Source: Polaribacter sp. MED152 (GTDB lineage: Bacteria; Bacteroidota; Bacteroidia; Flavobacteriales; Flavobacteriaceae). Taken from it: 64,000 nt of DNA. The position numbers and the translations under genes are program-made. The notes under the pieces were generated by a model that did no database searches, was not told the origin of the DNA, and saw only the letters and a list, made by a program, of their open reading frames with translations. The stretch's first letter is position 1; each line of letters starts with the position of its first letter. Of this stretch, positions 1-8,703 are shown in pieces. The DNA lies in contig NC_020830.1 in assembly GCF_000152945.2 (NCBI RefSeq), positions 1-64,000 on the forward strand, written 5' to 3'.

Positions 1-2
1 CA

Positions 3-962
3 GGAGGTAATGGTGTTTATCAATTTTTAAATTTATCATCTTCGGCCAGACAAATTGCTTTAGGAGGTGAAGTTTTAAATTTATATAATGATGTAAATCA
101 GGCTTCTTGGAACCCTGCAGTTATTAATGATGAAATGGATGGCAAATTAGCCCTAAATTATTCAAGTTATTTATCTGATATTAATATAGGATCAATCTCT
201 TATGCAAGATTAATTTCGAGACGATTTGGTACTATTCATGGTAGCATTAATTATTTAGATTATGGTTCATTTATTGGGGCTGATGAGGAAGGGAATGAGA
301 CAGGGGAGTTTGGTGCTAATGATATTTCTGTATCCTTAGGATACGCTCTCAATTTGCCTTGGACAAATTTATTTTTTGGAGCTAATCTTAAATTTATAAA
401 TTCAAATATTGATAGTTTTAGTTCTGTTGGTATAGCAGGTGATGTTGGTGTATTCTATTATAGTCCATATAAGAATTACACATTTACACTCGTTGCTCGA
501 AATTTTGGAACACAAATCAAAACATTTAACGGAACTAGAGAAAAACTACCTTTTAAGGTGGCTTTAGGAGCATCTTATAAGTTAAATTATGTTCCTTTAA
601 AATGGTATTTAGCCATTGATAATTTACAAAAGTGGGACATTTCTGTTCCTAATCCTTCTGAGCAAAGTACAGACCTTGAAGGTAACACAACTAATGAAGA
701 AATTAGTTTTTTAAATAATGCATTAAGGCATTTTGTTATTGGTGCGGAGCTTTTTCCTGAAAGTGCCATAAATATACGAGCTGGTTATAATTTTAGAAGA
801 GCAGCAGAATTAAAATTACAAGAAGTAAGAACATTTGGTGGAGTATCATTTGGATTTGGAATAAAAATGAATAAATTTAAATTTAATTATGCGTATTCTA
901 AATACCACTCAGCTTCAAATTCGAGTACCTTTAGTTTACAAATTGATTTAGATCAAAGATAG
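3..962 (+). CDS. porQ: Type IX secretion system protein PorQ (5' end outside window)
   Basis: The frame is open from the window edge (reading GGNGVYQFLNLSSSARQIAL) to the TAG at 960-962, so the start codon lies upstream. The opening motif and the alternating aromatic/polar strands of a beta-barrel are typical of PorQ, an outer-membrane part of the T9SS that exports proteins with C-terminal sorting domains. Two such cargo types occur at 13,981 and 16,426 in this window. The stop is immediately followed by the cmk ATG, so the two genes are probably co-transcribed; a porQ-cmk pairing is known in related genomes. The internal ATG at 135 is not the real start because homology-like sequence continues upstream. 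Confidence 0.85.
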   Translation, partial: GGNGVYQFLNLSSSARQIALGGEVLNLYNDVNQASWNPAVINDEMDGKLALNYSSYLSDINIGSISYARLISRRFGTIHGSINYLDYGSFIGADEEGNETGEFGANDISVSLGYALNLPWTNLFFGANLKFINSNIDSFSSVGIAGDVGVFYYSPYKNYTFTLVARNFGTQIKTFNGTREKLPFKVALGASYKLNYVPLKWYLAIDNLQKWDISVPNPSEQSTDLEGNTTNEEISFLNNALRHFVIGAELFPESAINIRAGYNFRRAAELKLQEVRTFGGVSFGFGIKMNKFKFNYAYSKYHSASNSSTFSLQIDLDQR

Positions 963-1652
963 ATGACAAAAAAAATTACAATTGCTATAGATGGCTTTTC
1001 ATCTACAGGTAAAAGTACCATTGCTAAATTAATAGCAAAAAAATATAATTATGTTTATGTAGATACTGGAGCTATGTATAGAGCTGTTAGTTTGTACGCT
1101 AAAAATAATGATTTTGTTAATCAAAATTCTATTGATAAAGAAGGTTTAATAGCTAGCTTAGAAAATATAACAATTACTTTTAAGTTCAATGAAGCTTTAG
1201 GTTTTGCTGAAGTATTTTTGAATGATAAAAATGTTGAAAAAGAAATCAGAACTCTTGAAGTTTCTCAATTAGTAAGTAAGGTGGCTGCCATTTCTGAAGT
1301 AAGAAAAAAATTGGTAGCTGAGCAGCAAGAAATGGGTAAAAATGGTGGAGTAGTTATGGATGGTAGAGATATAGGCACAGTTGTTTTTCCTGATGCCGAT
1401 CTTAAATTATTTATGACAGCTTCTGCAGATAAAAGAGCAACAAGGCGTTATAAAGAATTGATTGATAGAGGAGATAAAGTTTTATATGAAGATATACTTT
1501 TTAATGTTCAAGAACGAGATAGAATTGATTCTACAAGAGAAGATTCACCATTAATGAAGGCAGATGATGCCATTGAATTTGATAATTCAGATATGGGAAT
1601 TACTGAACAATTTGAAAGAATTTGTACTTTAATAGACAATAAACTAGCTTAA
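963..1652 (+). CDS. cmk: (d)CMP kinase
   Basis: 229 residues, the normal length of cytidylate kinase, which phosphorylates CMP and dCMP for nucleotide synthesis in the cytoplasm. The P-loop GFSSTGKST is at residues 11-19. Further family motifs are the substrate region DTGAMYRA (near 35), MDGRDIGTVVFP (near 138) and the lid motif RATRRYKEL. The ATG follows the porQ stop without a gap, which implies translational coupling. The gene ends convergently with queE, separated by a hairpin region. Confidence 0.96.
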   Translation: MTKKITIAIDGFSSTGKSTIAKLIAKKYNYVYVDTGAMYRAVSLYAKNNDFVNQNSIDKEGLIASLENITITFKFNEALGFAEVFLNDKNVEKEIRTLEVSQLVSKVAAISEVRKKLVAEQQEMGKNGGVVMDGRDIGTVVFPDADLKLFMTASADKRATRRYKELIDRGDKVLYEDILFNVQERDRIDSTREDSPLMKADDAIEFDNSDMGITEQFERICTLIDNKLA

Positions 1653-1676
1653 CACTAAGAGTAAATAAGTTTGTTT

Positions 1677-1744
1677 AGCCCTGATTGAAACGATATCCTT
1701 TTTTGTTTTTACAAAAAAGATTAAGTGTAAAGCAGGAAATTGCT
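1677..1744. ncRNA. Structured hairpin element between cmk and queE (candidate RNA/terminator)
   Basis: The gap between two converging genes folds into a long imperfect hairpin. AGC (1677-1679) pairs with GCT (1742-1744), CCTG (1680-1683) with CAGG (1733-1736), and CTTTTTTGT (1698-1706) with ACAAAAAAG (1711-1719); an unpaired bubble lies between the inner and outer stems. The arrangement AGCCCTGAT...ATCCTTTTT...AAAAAGAT...AGCAGGAA resembles a hairpin that I recall recurring between genes in flavobacterial genomes, but I cannot name a family. It may simply be a bidirectional terminator. The strand is undecided. Confidence 0.4.
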
Positions 1745-1754
1745 ACGGATAAAA

Positions 1755-2387
1755 TTAAGGAATATTTAAGTATTTATGCGTTTGTAAAGAAACTTTCCAT
1801 TTTGGATTTTTCATTACATAATCTACAATTAGTTCTGTCATTTTCTCTTTTTTGCTCCATTCAGGTTGTAAAAATAATTGACATTTTTTACCAACTTTAG
1901 TTGCTTGTTCTTCTGCAAAATCAAAATCTGACTTATTATGAATTATCATTTTTAACTCATCTGCTTCTCTGTAATTTTCGGTTAAAGGTAATTTTGTTTT
2001 TTTGGGAGAAAGACAAAACCAATCCCATTTTCCAGAGAAAGAATACGCTCCTGAAGTTTCAATATGAGTTTTAATATTATTTTTTTGTAGCAATTCAGTA
2101 ATATAATCCATAGACCACATTAAAGGCTCACCACCAGTAATAACAACAGTATCTGTGTATTTTTTTACATTTTCTATTATTGAATCAGCCATGGTTGGTG
2201 GGTGTAAATCTGCATTCCAACTTTCTTTCACATCACACCAATGGCACCCAACATCACAACCACCAACTCGTATAAAGTACGCAGCAGTTCCTGTATGAGA
2301 ACCTTCTCCTTGAATGGTATAAAATTCTTCCATTAAAGGAAGCATTATGCCTTTATCTACTAAATCTTTTGTCTTTTTATCCATCAT
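1755..2387 (-). CDS. queE: 7-carboxy-7-deazaguanine synthase QueE
   Basis: Radical SAM enzyme of queuosine/7-deazaguanine synthesis that converts 6-carboxytetrahydropterin to 7-carboxy-7-deazaguanine. The FeS-binding CX3CX2C is at C44, C48 and C51 (GGCDVGCHWCDVK). The N-terminal EEFYTIQGEGSHTGTAAYFIR and VITGGEPL are classic QueE motifs; 210 residues is a normal length. Its ATG directly abuts the stop of the upstream RidA-type gene, so both are probably one transcript. A second in-frame ATG follows the first (MMDKK), so the start is uncertain by one codon. Confidence 0.93.
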   Translation of the reverse strand: MMDKKTKDLVDKGIMLPLMEEFYTIQGEGSHTGTAAYFIRVGGCDVGCHWCDVKESWNADLHPPTMADSIIENVKKYTDTVVITGGEPLMWSMDYITELLQKNNIKTHIETSGAYSFSGKWDWFCLSPKKTKLPLTENYREADELKMIIHNKSDFDFAEEQATKVGKKCQLFLQPEWSKKEKMTELIVDYVMKNPKWKVSLQTHKYLNIP

Positions 2388-2840
2388 CTACTTTCTTGCA
2401 GCAACCACTTCAATTTCAATTTTTGCACCTGCAACTAAATTGGCTGCAAATGTAGTTCTTGCAGGTAGATTTTCCTTGAAAAAAGAACGATAAATTACAT
2501 TCATTTTAGAAAAATCATTGATATCAGCCAGAATAACAGTGCACTTTACCACATCTTCCATTTCCAAATTATGATGATTTAAAACTGCTTTAATATTTTC
2601 TAGGGCTTGTTTGGTTTCAACTTCTATACCACCTTCTACAATTTTACCATTTTTATGATCCTTACCAATTTGCCCTGTTAAAAAGTACAAATTGTTAACT
2701 TGTACAACATCAGAAAATGGAACATTTTTTCTGCTTTCTTCATGAGATTTATGATGCTTAACAATGTTAGTATTGCTATTTTTACAAGATAAAATAGATG
2801 TTAAACAGCATAAAACTAGAAATGTTGATTTTATGTTCAT
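2388..2840 (-). CDS. RidA/YjgF family lipoprotein
   Basis: 150 residues. An N-terminal signal peptide with a lipobox (LTSILSCKN, Cys at 19) predicts a lipid-anchored periplasmic or surface protein. The rest is a RidA (Rid/YjgF/UK114) domain with VNNLYFLTGQIG, the VEGGIEVETKQALENIKAVL helix and LPARTTFAA, whose Arg corresponds to the catalytic Arg of enamine/imine deaminases. RidA proteins are normally cytoplasmic, so the lipoprotein signal is a notable variation, though known in Bacteroidota. It lies directly upstream of queE with no gap. Confidence 0.85.
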   Translation of the reverse strand: MNIKSTFLVLCCLTSILSCKNSNTNIVKHHKSHEESRKNVPFSDVVQVNNLYFLTGQIGKDHKNGKIVEGGIEVETKQALENIKAVLNHHNLEMEDVVKCTVILADINDFSKMNVIYRSFFKENLPARTTFAANLVAGAKIEIEVVAARK

Positions 2841-2916
2841 AAGGATTTGATTTTCAGTACAAATATAATCACATTTTGTGTTATTTTTTTTATTCAGAAA
2901 TAGTTAATTATCAATC

Positions 2917-2932
2917 TAATTTTGTAAATTTG
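2917..2932 (+). promoter_or_regulatory. Promoter -7 boxes of rpsA
   Basis: Two adjacent exact matches to the Bacteroidota -7 consensus TAnnTTTG: TAATTTTG (2917-2924) and TAAATTTG (2925-2932). No clear -33 TTG is visible. Use of either box gives a leader of roughly 115-130 nt before the rpsA ATG at 3055, long enough for S1 autoregulation, though no specific structure was recognised. Confidence 0.5.
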
Positions 2933-3054
2933 CACTCCTTTTTACGAGAACAGATTTAGAAAAGGAACTAGTTAAAACAATTTATATAAATAGCTCTTGC
3001 TGTTTTTATCGTTAAAAATCTGAAAAACAATAAGATACAAATTATTTTAGACAC

Positions 3055-4884
3055 ATGTCTGAAGAAACAAAAAATACTGAAGAGCAAGTAGCTTCTGATG
3101 TACAAAACGCAGCAACTCCTGCTGTAGAGGAAAAACAAGATCCAAAACAATTTTTAGCTGACTTTAACTGGCACAAATACGAACAAGGTATTGAAGCTGT
3201 TGATGAAGAAAAATTAAAAGAATTCGAAGAGGCTTTAAAAGGTACTATTGGTTTTGTTAATGAAAGTGATGTAATTGAAGGAACTGTAGTAAGAATTACA
3301 GATAGAGACGCAATTATAGACATTAACTCTAAATCTGAAGGTGTAATTTCGTTAAACGAATTTCGTTACAACCAAAATTTAGCAGAAGGAGATACAGTAG
3401 AAGTATTAGTTGATAAGAGAGAAGATTCTTCTGGTCAGTTAGTATTATCTCACAAAAAAGCGAGAGTAATTAAAGCTTGGGAAAGAGTAAACAATGCTCA
3501 TGAAACAGGTGAAGTAGTTAACGGTTTTGTTAAGTGTAGAACTAGAGGTGGTATGATTGTAGATGTTTTCGGAATCGAAGCATTCTTACCTGGATCTCAA
3601 ATTGATGTTAAACCAATTAGAGATTACGATCAGTATGTAGAGAAAACAATGGAATTCAAAGTTGTAAAAATCAACCACGAATTTAAAAACGTTGTTGTAT
3701 CTCATAAAGCACTTATTGAAGCTGATATTGAATTACAGAAAAAAGAAATCATTGGTCAGTTAGAGAAAGGACAAGTATTAGAAGGTGTTGTTAAAAACAT
3801 TACTTCTTATGGTGTGTTCGTAGATTTAGGTGGTGTAGATGGTTTAGTACATATTACAGATTTATCTTGGTCTAGAATCAATCATCCAAATGAGGTTGTT
3901 GAGTTAGATCAAAAATTAAACGTTGTAATTTTAGACTTTGATGATAACAAATCTAGAATTCAATTAGGTTTAAAACAATTAACTGCACATCCTTGGGAGG
4001 CTTTAGATGATTCTTTAAAAGTAGGTGATAAAGTTACTGGAGAAGTTGTTGTTTTAGCTGATTATGGAGCATTCGTAGAAGTAGAGCAAGGAGTAGAAGG
4101 GTTAATTCACGTTTCTGAAATGTCTTGGTCAACTCACTTACGTTCTGCACAAGATTTCGTAAAAGTTGGTGATAAAGTAGAAGCGCAAGTTTTAACTTTA
4201 GATAGAGAAGACCGTAAAATGTCTTTAGGTATTAAACAATTACATCCAGATCCTTGGACAGACATTACCACTAAATATCCTGTTGGATCAACACATACAG
4301 GGACTGTAAGAAATTACACAAACTTTGGTGTTTTTGTTGAGTTAGAAGAAGGTATTGATGGTTTAGTATATATTTCTGATTTATCTTGGACTAAGAAAAT
4401 TAAGCACCCATCAGACTTTGTAACTGTAGGTCAAAAATTAGATGTTCAAGTATTAGAATTAGATGTTGAGAACAGAAAATTAAACTTAGGTCATAAGCAA
4501 ACTCAAGATAATCCTTGGGATGCTCATGAAGCTACATACGCAATCGGTTCTACTCACGAAGGAACTATTAAAGAGAAAAACGATAAAGGTGCTACAGTAA
4601 GTTTTGCTGATGGTGTTGAAGGTTTTGCTCCTACTAGATTCTTAGAGAAAGAGGATGGTTCTAAATTAGAAAAAGGAGATACTGTACAATTTATTGTTAT
4701 GGAATTCTCTAAAGAATACAGAAGAGTAGTTGTATCTCATACTTCTTTATTCAAAGAACAAGAGCGTAAGAATATTAAAGCTGCTGCTAAGAAATCTGCA
4801 GATGCAGAAAAGACTACTTTAGGTGATATTGGAGGTCTTGCAGACTTAAAAGCACAAATGGAAGCTAAGGCTAAAAAGAAATGA
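3055..4884 (+). CDS. rpsA: 30S ribosomal protein S1
   Basis: 609 residues with six S1/OB-fold RNA-binding repeats, at roughly 70-140, 155-220, 238-308, 325-395, 412-482 and 500-567. Repeats 3-5 show the strong pattern YGVFVDLGGVDGLVH(I)TDLSW. The acidic N-terminus binds the ribosome in this family, and a lysine-rich tail ends the protein. In Bacteroidota, where Shine-Dalgarno sequences are mostly absent, S1 is thought to be central to initiation on A-rich leaders. The gene stands alone, with its own promoter boxes and a strong terminator at 4915-4946. Confidence 0.97.
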   Translation: MSEETKNTEEQVASDVQNAATPAVEEKQDPKQFLADFNWHKYEQGIEAVDEEKLKEFEEALKGTIGFVNESDVIEGTVVRITDRDAIIDINSKSEGVISLNEFRYNQNLAEGDTVEVLVDKREDSSGQLVLSHKKARVIKAWERVNNAHETGEVVNGFVKCRTRGGMIVDVFGIEAFLPGSQIDVKPIRDYDQYVEKTMEFKVVKINHEFKNVVVSHKALIEADIELQKKEIIGQLEKGQVLEGVVKNITSYGVFVDLGGVDGLVHITDLSWSRINHPNEVVELDQKLNVVILDFDDNKSRIQLGLKQLTAHPWEALDDSLKVGDKVTGEVVVLADYGAFVEVEQGVEGLIHVSEMSWSTHLRSAQDFVKVGDKVEAQVLTLDREDRKMSLGIKQLHPDPWTDITTKYPVGSTHTGTVRNYTNFGVFVELEEGIDGLVYISDLSWTKKIKHPSDFVTVGQKLDVQVLELDVENRKLNLGHKQTQDNPWDAHEATYAIGSTHEGTIKEKNDKGATVSFADGVEGFAPTRFLEKEDGSKLEKGDTVQFIVMEFSKEYRRVVVSHTSLFKEQERKNIKAAAKKSADAEKTTLGDIGGLADLKAQMEAKAKKK

Positions 4885-4914
4885 TTTTTAGTTAGCTAAT
4901 ATTTATAAGTATTA

Positions 4915-4946
4915 AAAACCGTAGCAATTTTGCTACGGTTTTTTTT
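4915..4946 (+). terminator. Rho-independent terminator after rpsA
   Basis: Perfect 12-bp stem AAAACCGTAGCA / TGCTACGGTTTT with a 4-nt loop (4927-4930), running into eight T residues. It lies 30 bp after the rpsA stop. Confidence 0.92.
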
Positions 4947-4982
4947 ATTTCTCTAAATTTATTTACAGAACATAGTATTTAT

Positions 4983-4990
4983 TATATTTG
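4983..4990 (+). promoter_or_regulatory. Promoter -7 box of the M24 peptidase gene
   Basis: TATATTTG is an exact TAnnTTTG match, 18 bp before the ATG at 5009. The TTG at 4988-4990 inside this box could be misread as a start codon, but the lipoprotein signal begins at 5009, which supports a promoter reading instead. Confidence 0.6.
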
Positions 4991-5008
4991 AATATATACT
5001 TAGATGTT

Positions 5009-6337
5009 ATGAAAATTAAACTGATACTTTTAGGAGCGCTTTCAATGATGTTGCTTCAATGTTCACCAAAAGAGAAAATTGAGCAAAAGATAGATCCTCT
5101 TACTTATTGGGGAAAGAATCCTTGGCCAGAAATTCGTAAAAAACGAATTGCAGAATTACTGCCAAGTGCATTAAAGCAGGCAAATGTAAATGCATGGTTG
5201 GTAATATGCAGAGAAAATAATAATGATCCTTTAGCAGATCATGTTGGAGGTGAAAACGCAGGAGGAACTGCAGTGTTTTTGTTTTATAATGATGATAAAG
5301 GTTTTCATTCCATAGTATTTTCTCCTTCAGGAGAGGCTACAGCTTTAAATGATTTAAATATTCATGATAAAGTAATACCAGTAGAAAGAGGTAAATCTGC
5401 TATAGAACAAGCCTCAAATTTTATCAAGAAACAAAATTTTTCTAAAATAGCAATTAACTCGTCTACTACTAATTCTACAGCAGATGGTTTAACTTATACT
5501 CAAAGATTGGCTTTAGAAAATCACTTGGGTGAAGAATCTAACAAATTAGTTTCTTCTACTGATGTAGTCTATAATTGGCTTTCTATAAAACTACCTGAAG
5601 AAGTAGAAATTTTAACTAGAGCTGCAGAACTTACAGCTCAATTTCAAATAGAAGCTTACAAACAAGTTGTTCCAGGTAAATCTACAGATGCCGATATTGC
5701 AGCTTTTTTAAAACAAAAAATGGCAGAATATGGTGTTAAAGATGGTTGGGCACCAGCACAAAATCCGAATGTAAATTCGGGTGCAGACAGAGGTCATTCT
5801 CATGCCACAGATAAAGTAATAATGCCTGGAGATGTAATTCAAATTGATTTCGGAATTAAATTATATGATAGATGGGTTTCAGATATTCAACGATTTGCTT
5901 ATGTACTTAAAGAAGGGGAAACTAAAGCTCCAAAAGATATTCAGTATTATTGGGAAAGTGGAAAGGCAGGTAGCAGAGCAGCTTTAGCGGCTATGAAACC
6001 AGGTGTAAAAGGTATAGATGTAGATAGAGCTCAAAGAGTTTTAATGGAAAAAGCTAAAAGTGAATATGTAATGTGGTCTACAGGTCATCCTGTAGGATAT
6101 GTGGCTCATGATGTAGGACCTAATTTAGGAGGTTCACAAGCATCCCATGTAAGACCAGCAGCACAAAAAGAATTAAAAGAAGGAATGACCTTTGCCTTTG
6201 ATGGGTTTCATGCTTGGAAACTTGCAGATGGAAAAGAGAAAACTATTTCTGTAGAAGAAATGGCAGTTGTTACCAAAAATGGTGCTAGGTATTTAACCAA
6301 ACCTCAAGAAGAATTAATCTTAATATCAAATAAATAA
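5009..6337 (+). CDS. M24 family aminopeptidase (Xaa-Pro peptidase-like) lipoprotein
   Basis: 442 residues from the ATG at 5009. The N-terminus MKIKLILLGALSMMLLQCSPK is a lipoprotein signal with a lipobox Cys at 18. A creatinase N-terminal-like region is followed by a pita-bread fold domain from about residue 205. Candidate metal ligands are the Asp residues in DVIQIDFGI and WVSDIQRFAY, the His in TGHPVGYVAHD, and the Glu residues in EGMTFAFDG and SVEEMAVV. M24 enzymes remove N-terminal residues, often before proline. The in-frame TTG at 4988 was rejected as start because it lies in a promoter box. Confidence 0.88.
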   Translation: MKIKLILLGALSMMLLQCSPKEKIEQKIDPLTYWGKNPWPEIRKKRIAELLPSALKQANVNAWLVICRENNNDPLADHVGGENAGGTAVFLFYNDDKGFHSIVFSPSGEATALNDLNIHDKVIPVERGKSAIEQASNFIKKQNFSKIAINSSTTNSTADGLTYTQRLALENHLGEESNKLVSSTDVVYNWLSIKLPEEVEILTRAAELTAQFQIEAYKQVVPGKSTDADIAAFLKQKMAEYGVKDGWAPAQNPNVNSGADRGHSHATDKVIMPGDVIQIDFGIKLYDRWVSDIQRFAYVLKEGETKAPKDIQYYWESGKAGSRAALAAMKPGVKGIDVDRAQRVLMEKAKSEYVMWSTGHPVGYVAHDVGPNLGGSQASHVRPAAQKELKEGMTFAFDGFHAWKLADGKEKTISVEEMAVVTKNGARYLTKPQEELILISNK

Positions 6338-6380
6338 ATTAAGTTCAATTTTGTTTAAAAACTAACTATCACAAACTGTT

Positions 6381-7160
6381 TTATTCTTTCAGAAGTTCTA
6401 TTTCATCATCAATCTCATTAATCATCTTGTCTACTAGATTAAGAGATTCGTTTACATTTAAAAGGTAATCAGAGATAACAAGAATCTTGGTTTTTATTGC
6501 ATTTGTTAGTGCTAGTCTGTTGTTTGGTTTTTCCAATTCGGATAGAATATATTTTTGTGCTTCCTTATCTTCGAAAAGTAGATTCTCTTCCTCCACGAAA
6601 TGGGATATATCTACTTCAGAATATTTGTTTAAAGTACTGTATACTTCGCCATAAAATACTTGACTTTGATTGACTTTATAAATGTTTTCAAGTTCATCTG
6701 TAAACAAATAAAAATCGATAATATTTAGAACCAAACTATCATTTTCTATTAAAGAAACCTGACCTGAAGAAAGTAATTCTCTATACGTATTATCAATATT
6801 TGGGTAAGTATCAGAACCCATTAATTGGTTGAGTTTAAAAGATAAACTATCTATTTTTGAATAGCTCATGTTTTTTTTAAAGTCTAGTAAAAGATCTTTT
6901 GCAATTCCTAAAGTTTCAGTATAATAGTCTTTCAAATTTAGAAGCCCATCTTTCTGGTTAAACATATCATTAGCAATATTATCTAGATACCAGATTTCTT
7001 TTTCTATTTCAGCTTTTTTTAGGTTTAAATTACTAAACTGTATGGCTAATAAAATACCAATAACAACCAATAGCACTTCACCTATTGCATAAAAAATATA
7101 ATTGCTTAGCCTTTTTTCTACGAGTAGTTTACGACGAATTCGTTTAAATAAATGTAGCAT
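6381..7160 (-). CDS. DUF6090 family membrane protein
   Basis: 259 residues. The N-terminus has the hallmark of DUF6090: a basic segment (RIRRKLLVEKRLSNY), then YAIGEVLLVVIGILLAIQFSNLN, a single membrane segment at about 25-45. The rest is helical, rich in charged residues and probably periplasmic. The function of the family is unknown; members are widespread in Flavobacteriia and often occur singly, as here. It is convergent with the M24 peptidase gene and divergent from glmM. Confidence 0.82.
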   Translation of the reverse strand: MLHLFKRIRRKLLVEKRLSNYIFYAIGEVLLVVIGILLAIQFSNLNLKKAEIEKEIWYLDNIANDMFNQKDGLLNLKDYYTETLGIAKDLLLDFKKNMSYSKIDSLSFKLNQLMGSDTYPNIDNTYRELLSSGQVSLIENDSLVLNIIDFYLFTDELENIYKVNQSQVFYGEVYSTLNKYSEVDISHFVEEENLLFEDKEAQKYILSELEKPNNRLALTNAIKTKILVISDYLLNVNESLNLVDKMINEIDDEIELLKE

Positions 7161-7281
7161 TAATTTAGGTTGATTTATTAAATATAGTAAATGTAATTAA
7201 TTGTTAGCTAATTTGTTAAATGGTTTTTACATAAAACGTTATTCAGTAGTTAAAATCAAAGAAAAATCACCTTAAATAATT

Positions 7282-7289
7282 TATATTTG
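7282..7289 (+). promoter_or_regulatory. Promoter -7 box of glmM
   Basis: TATATTTG, an exact TAnnTTTG match, 18 bp before the glmM ATG at 7308. Spacing and sequence are the same as in front of the M24 gene at 5009. Confidence 0.6.
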
Positions 7290-7307
7290 TGTCACTAAAA
7301 AAAGAGA

Positions 7308-8699
7308 ATGACACTTATAAAATCAATATCAGGAATTAGAGGTACAATTGGGGGTAAAACAGCAGATAATTTAACCCCTATAGATGCAGTAAAATTTGCT
7401 TCAGCTTATGGAGCTTTTATCAAAAAAAGAAATCCAAGTAAAGAAAAATTAACGATTGTTGTTGGTAGAGATGCTCGTATTTCTGGGAAAATGATTTCTA
7501 GTTTAGTGGCAAATACGCTAGTAGGTTTAGGTATAGATGTTATAGATTTAGGTTTATCTACTACACCTACAGTAGAAGTGGCTGTTCCTTTAGAAAAAGC
7601 TGATGGAGGTATAATTTTAACGGCTTCTCACAATCCCAAACAATGGAATGCGCTTAAGTTATTGAACGAAAAAGGTGAATTCTTAAATGGTGAAGATGGA
7701 GAACAAATTTTGGCTTTAGCAGAAAGTGAAGATTTTGAATTTGCAGAAGTTGATGATTTAGGATCGTACACTAAAAACAATACATACTTACAAAAACATA
7801 TTCAAGAAGTTTTAAACTTAGAATTAGTAGATGTTGACGCAATAAAAAAGGCTAACTTTAAAGTAGTTGTTGATGGTGTAAATTCTACAGGAGGTTTATT
7901 TATACCTGCATTATTAAAAGAATTAAATGTAGAGTGTGTAGAATTATATTGTATACCAAATGGTCAATTTCCTCACAATCCAGAACCTTTAAAAGAACAC
8001 TTAACAGATATTTCTGAGTTGGTAGTTAAAGAAAATGCCGACTTTGGTATAGTTGTAGATCCTGATGTAGATAGATTGGCAATTGTTTCTGAAGACGGTT
8101 CTATGTTTGGTGAAGAATATACTTTAGTGGCATGTGCAGATTACGTTTTAGGCAGATTAAATGGTGGTAATACTGTATCGAACTTGTCATCTTCTAGAGC
8201 GTTAAGAGATGTTACTGAGAAACATGGAGGTACTTACACAGCTTCAGCAGTTGGAGAAGTAAATGTTGTAATTAAAATGAAAGAAACCAATACAGTAATT
8301 GGAGGAGAAGGAAATGGAGGAATTATTTATCCAGACTCTCATTATGGACGAGATTCTCTAGTTGGTGTCGCTTTATTTTTGTCTCATTTGGCACATCAAA
8401 AAGTATCTTGTAAAACCTTAAGAGATTCATATCCAAGTTATTTTATGAGTAAAAATAAAATACAATTAACACCTTCAATAGATGTTGATGCTATTTTAGA
8501 AACCATGGCTACAAAATATGCAAAAGAAGATGTAAACACAATAGATGGTGTTAAAATCGATTTTGCTGAAGAATGGATTCACTTAAGAAAATCGAATACT
8601 GAGCCAATTATTAGAATTTATACAGAAGCAAAGTCACAAGAAGCTGCAGATGCTTTAGCACAAAGATTTATAGCAGAAATTAAAGAAATAATTGCCTAA
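7308..8699 (+). CDS. glmM: Phosphoglucosamine mutase (alpha-D-phosphohexomutase)
   Basis: 463 residues. The phosphoserine loop TASHNP has its active Ser at 107, the Mg-binding loop is DPDVDR, the sugar-binding loop GEGNGG, and the C-terminal phosphate-binding motif RKSNTEPIIRIY. GlmM converts glucosamine-6-P to glucosamine-1-P for UDP-GlcNAc, peptidoglycan and LPS. Family assignment is firm; substrate (phosphoglucosamine versus phosphomanno/phosphogluco) is the usual uncertainty in Bacteroidota. The stop lies just upstream of the next gene, which suggests one transcript. Confidence 0.9.
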   Translation: MTLIKSISGIRGTIGGKTADNLTPIDAVKFASAYGAFIKKRNPSKEKLTIVVGRDARISGKMISSLVANTLVGLGIDVIDLGLSTTPTVEVAVPLEKADGGIILTASHNPKQWNALKLLNEKGEFLNGEDGEQILALAESEDFEFAEVDDLGSYTKNNTYLQKHIQEVLNLELVDVDAIKKANFKVVVDGVNSTGGLFIPALLKELNVECVELYCIPNGQFPHNPEPLKEHLTDISELVVKENADFGIVVDPDVDRLAIVSEDGSMFGEEYTLVACADYVLGRLNGGNTVSNLSSSRALRDVTEKHGGTYTASAVGEVNVVIKMKETNTVIGGEGNGGIIYPDSHYGRDSLVGVALFLSHLAHQKVSCKTLRDSYPSYFMSKNKIQLTPSIDVDAILETMATKYAKEDVNTIDGVKIDFAEEWIHLRKSNTEPIIRIYTEAKSQEAADALAQRFIAEIKEIIA

Positions 8700-8703
8700 T
8701 ATT

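Noticed and set aside
1685..1900. Possible 71-residue plus-strand gene
   Set aside because: It overlaps the hairpin element and the 3' end of queE, and lacks a plausible protein pattern.
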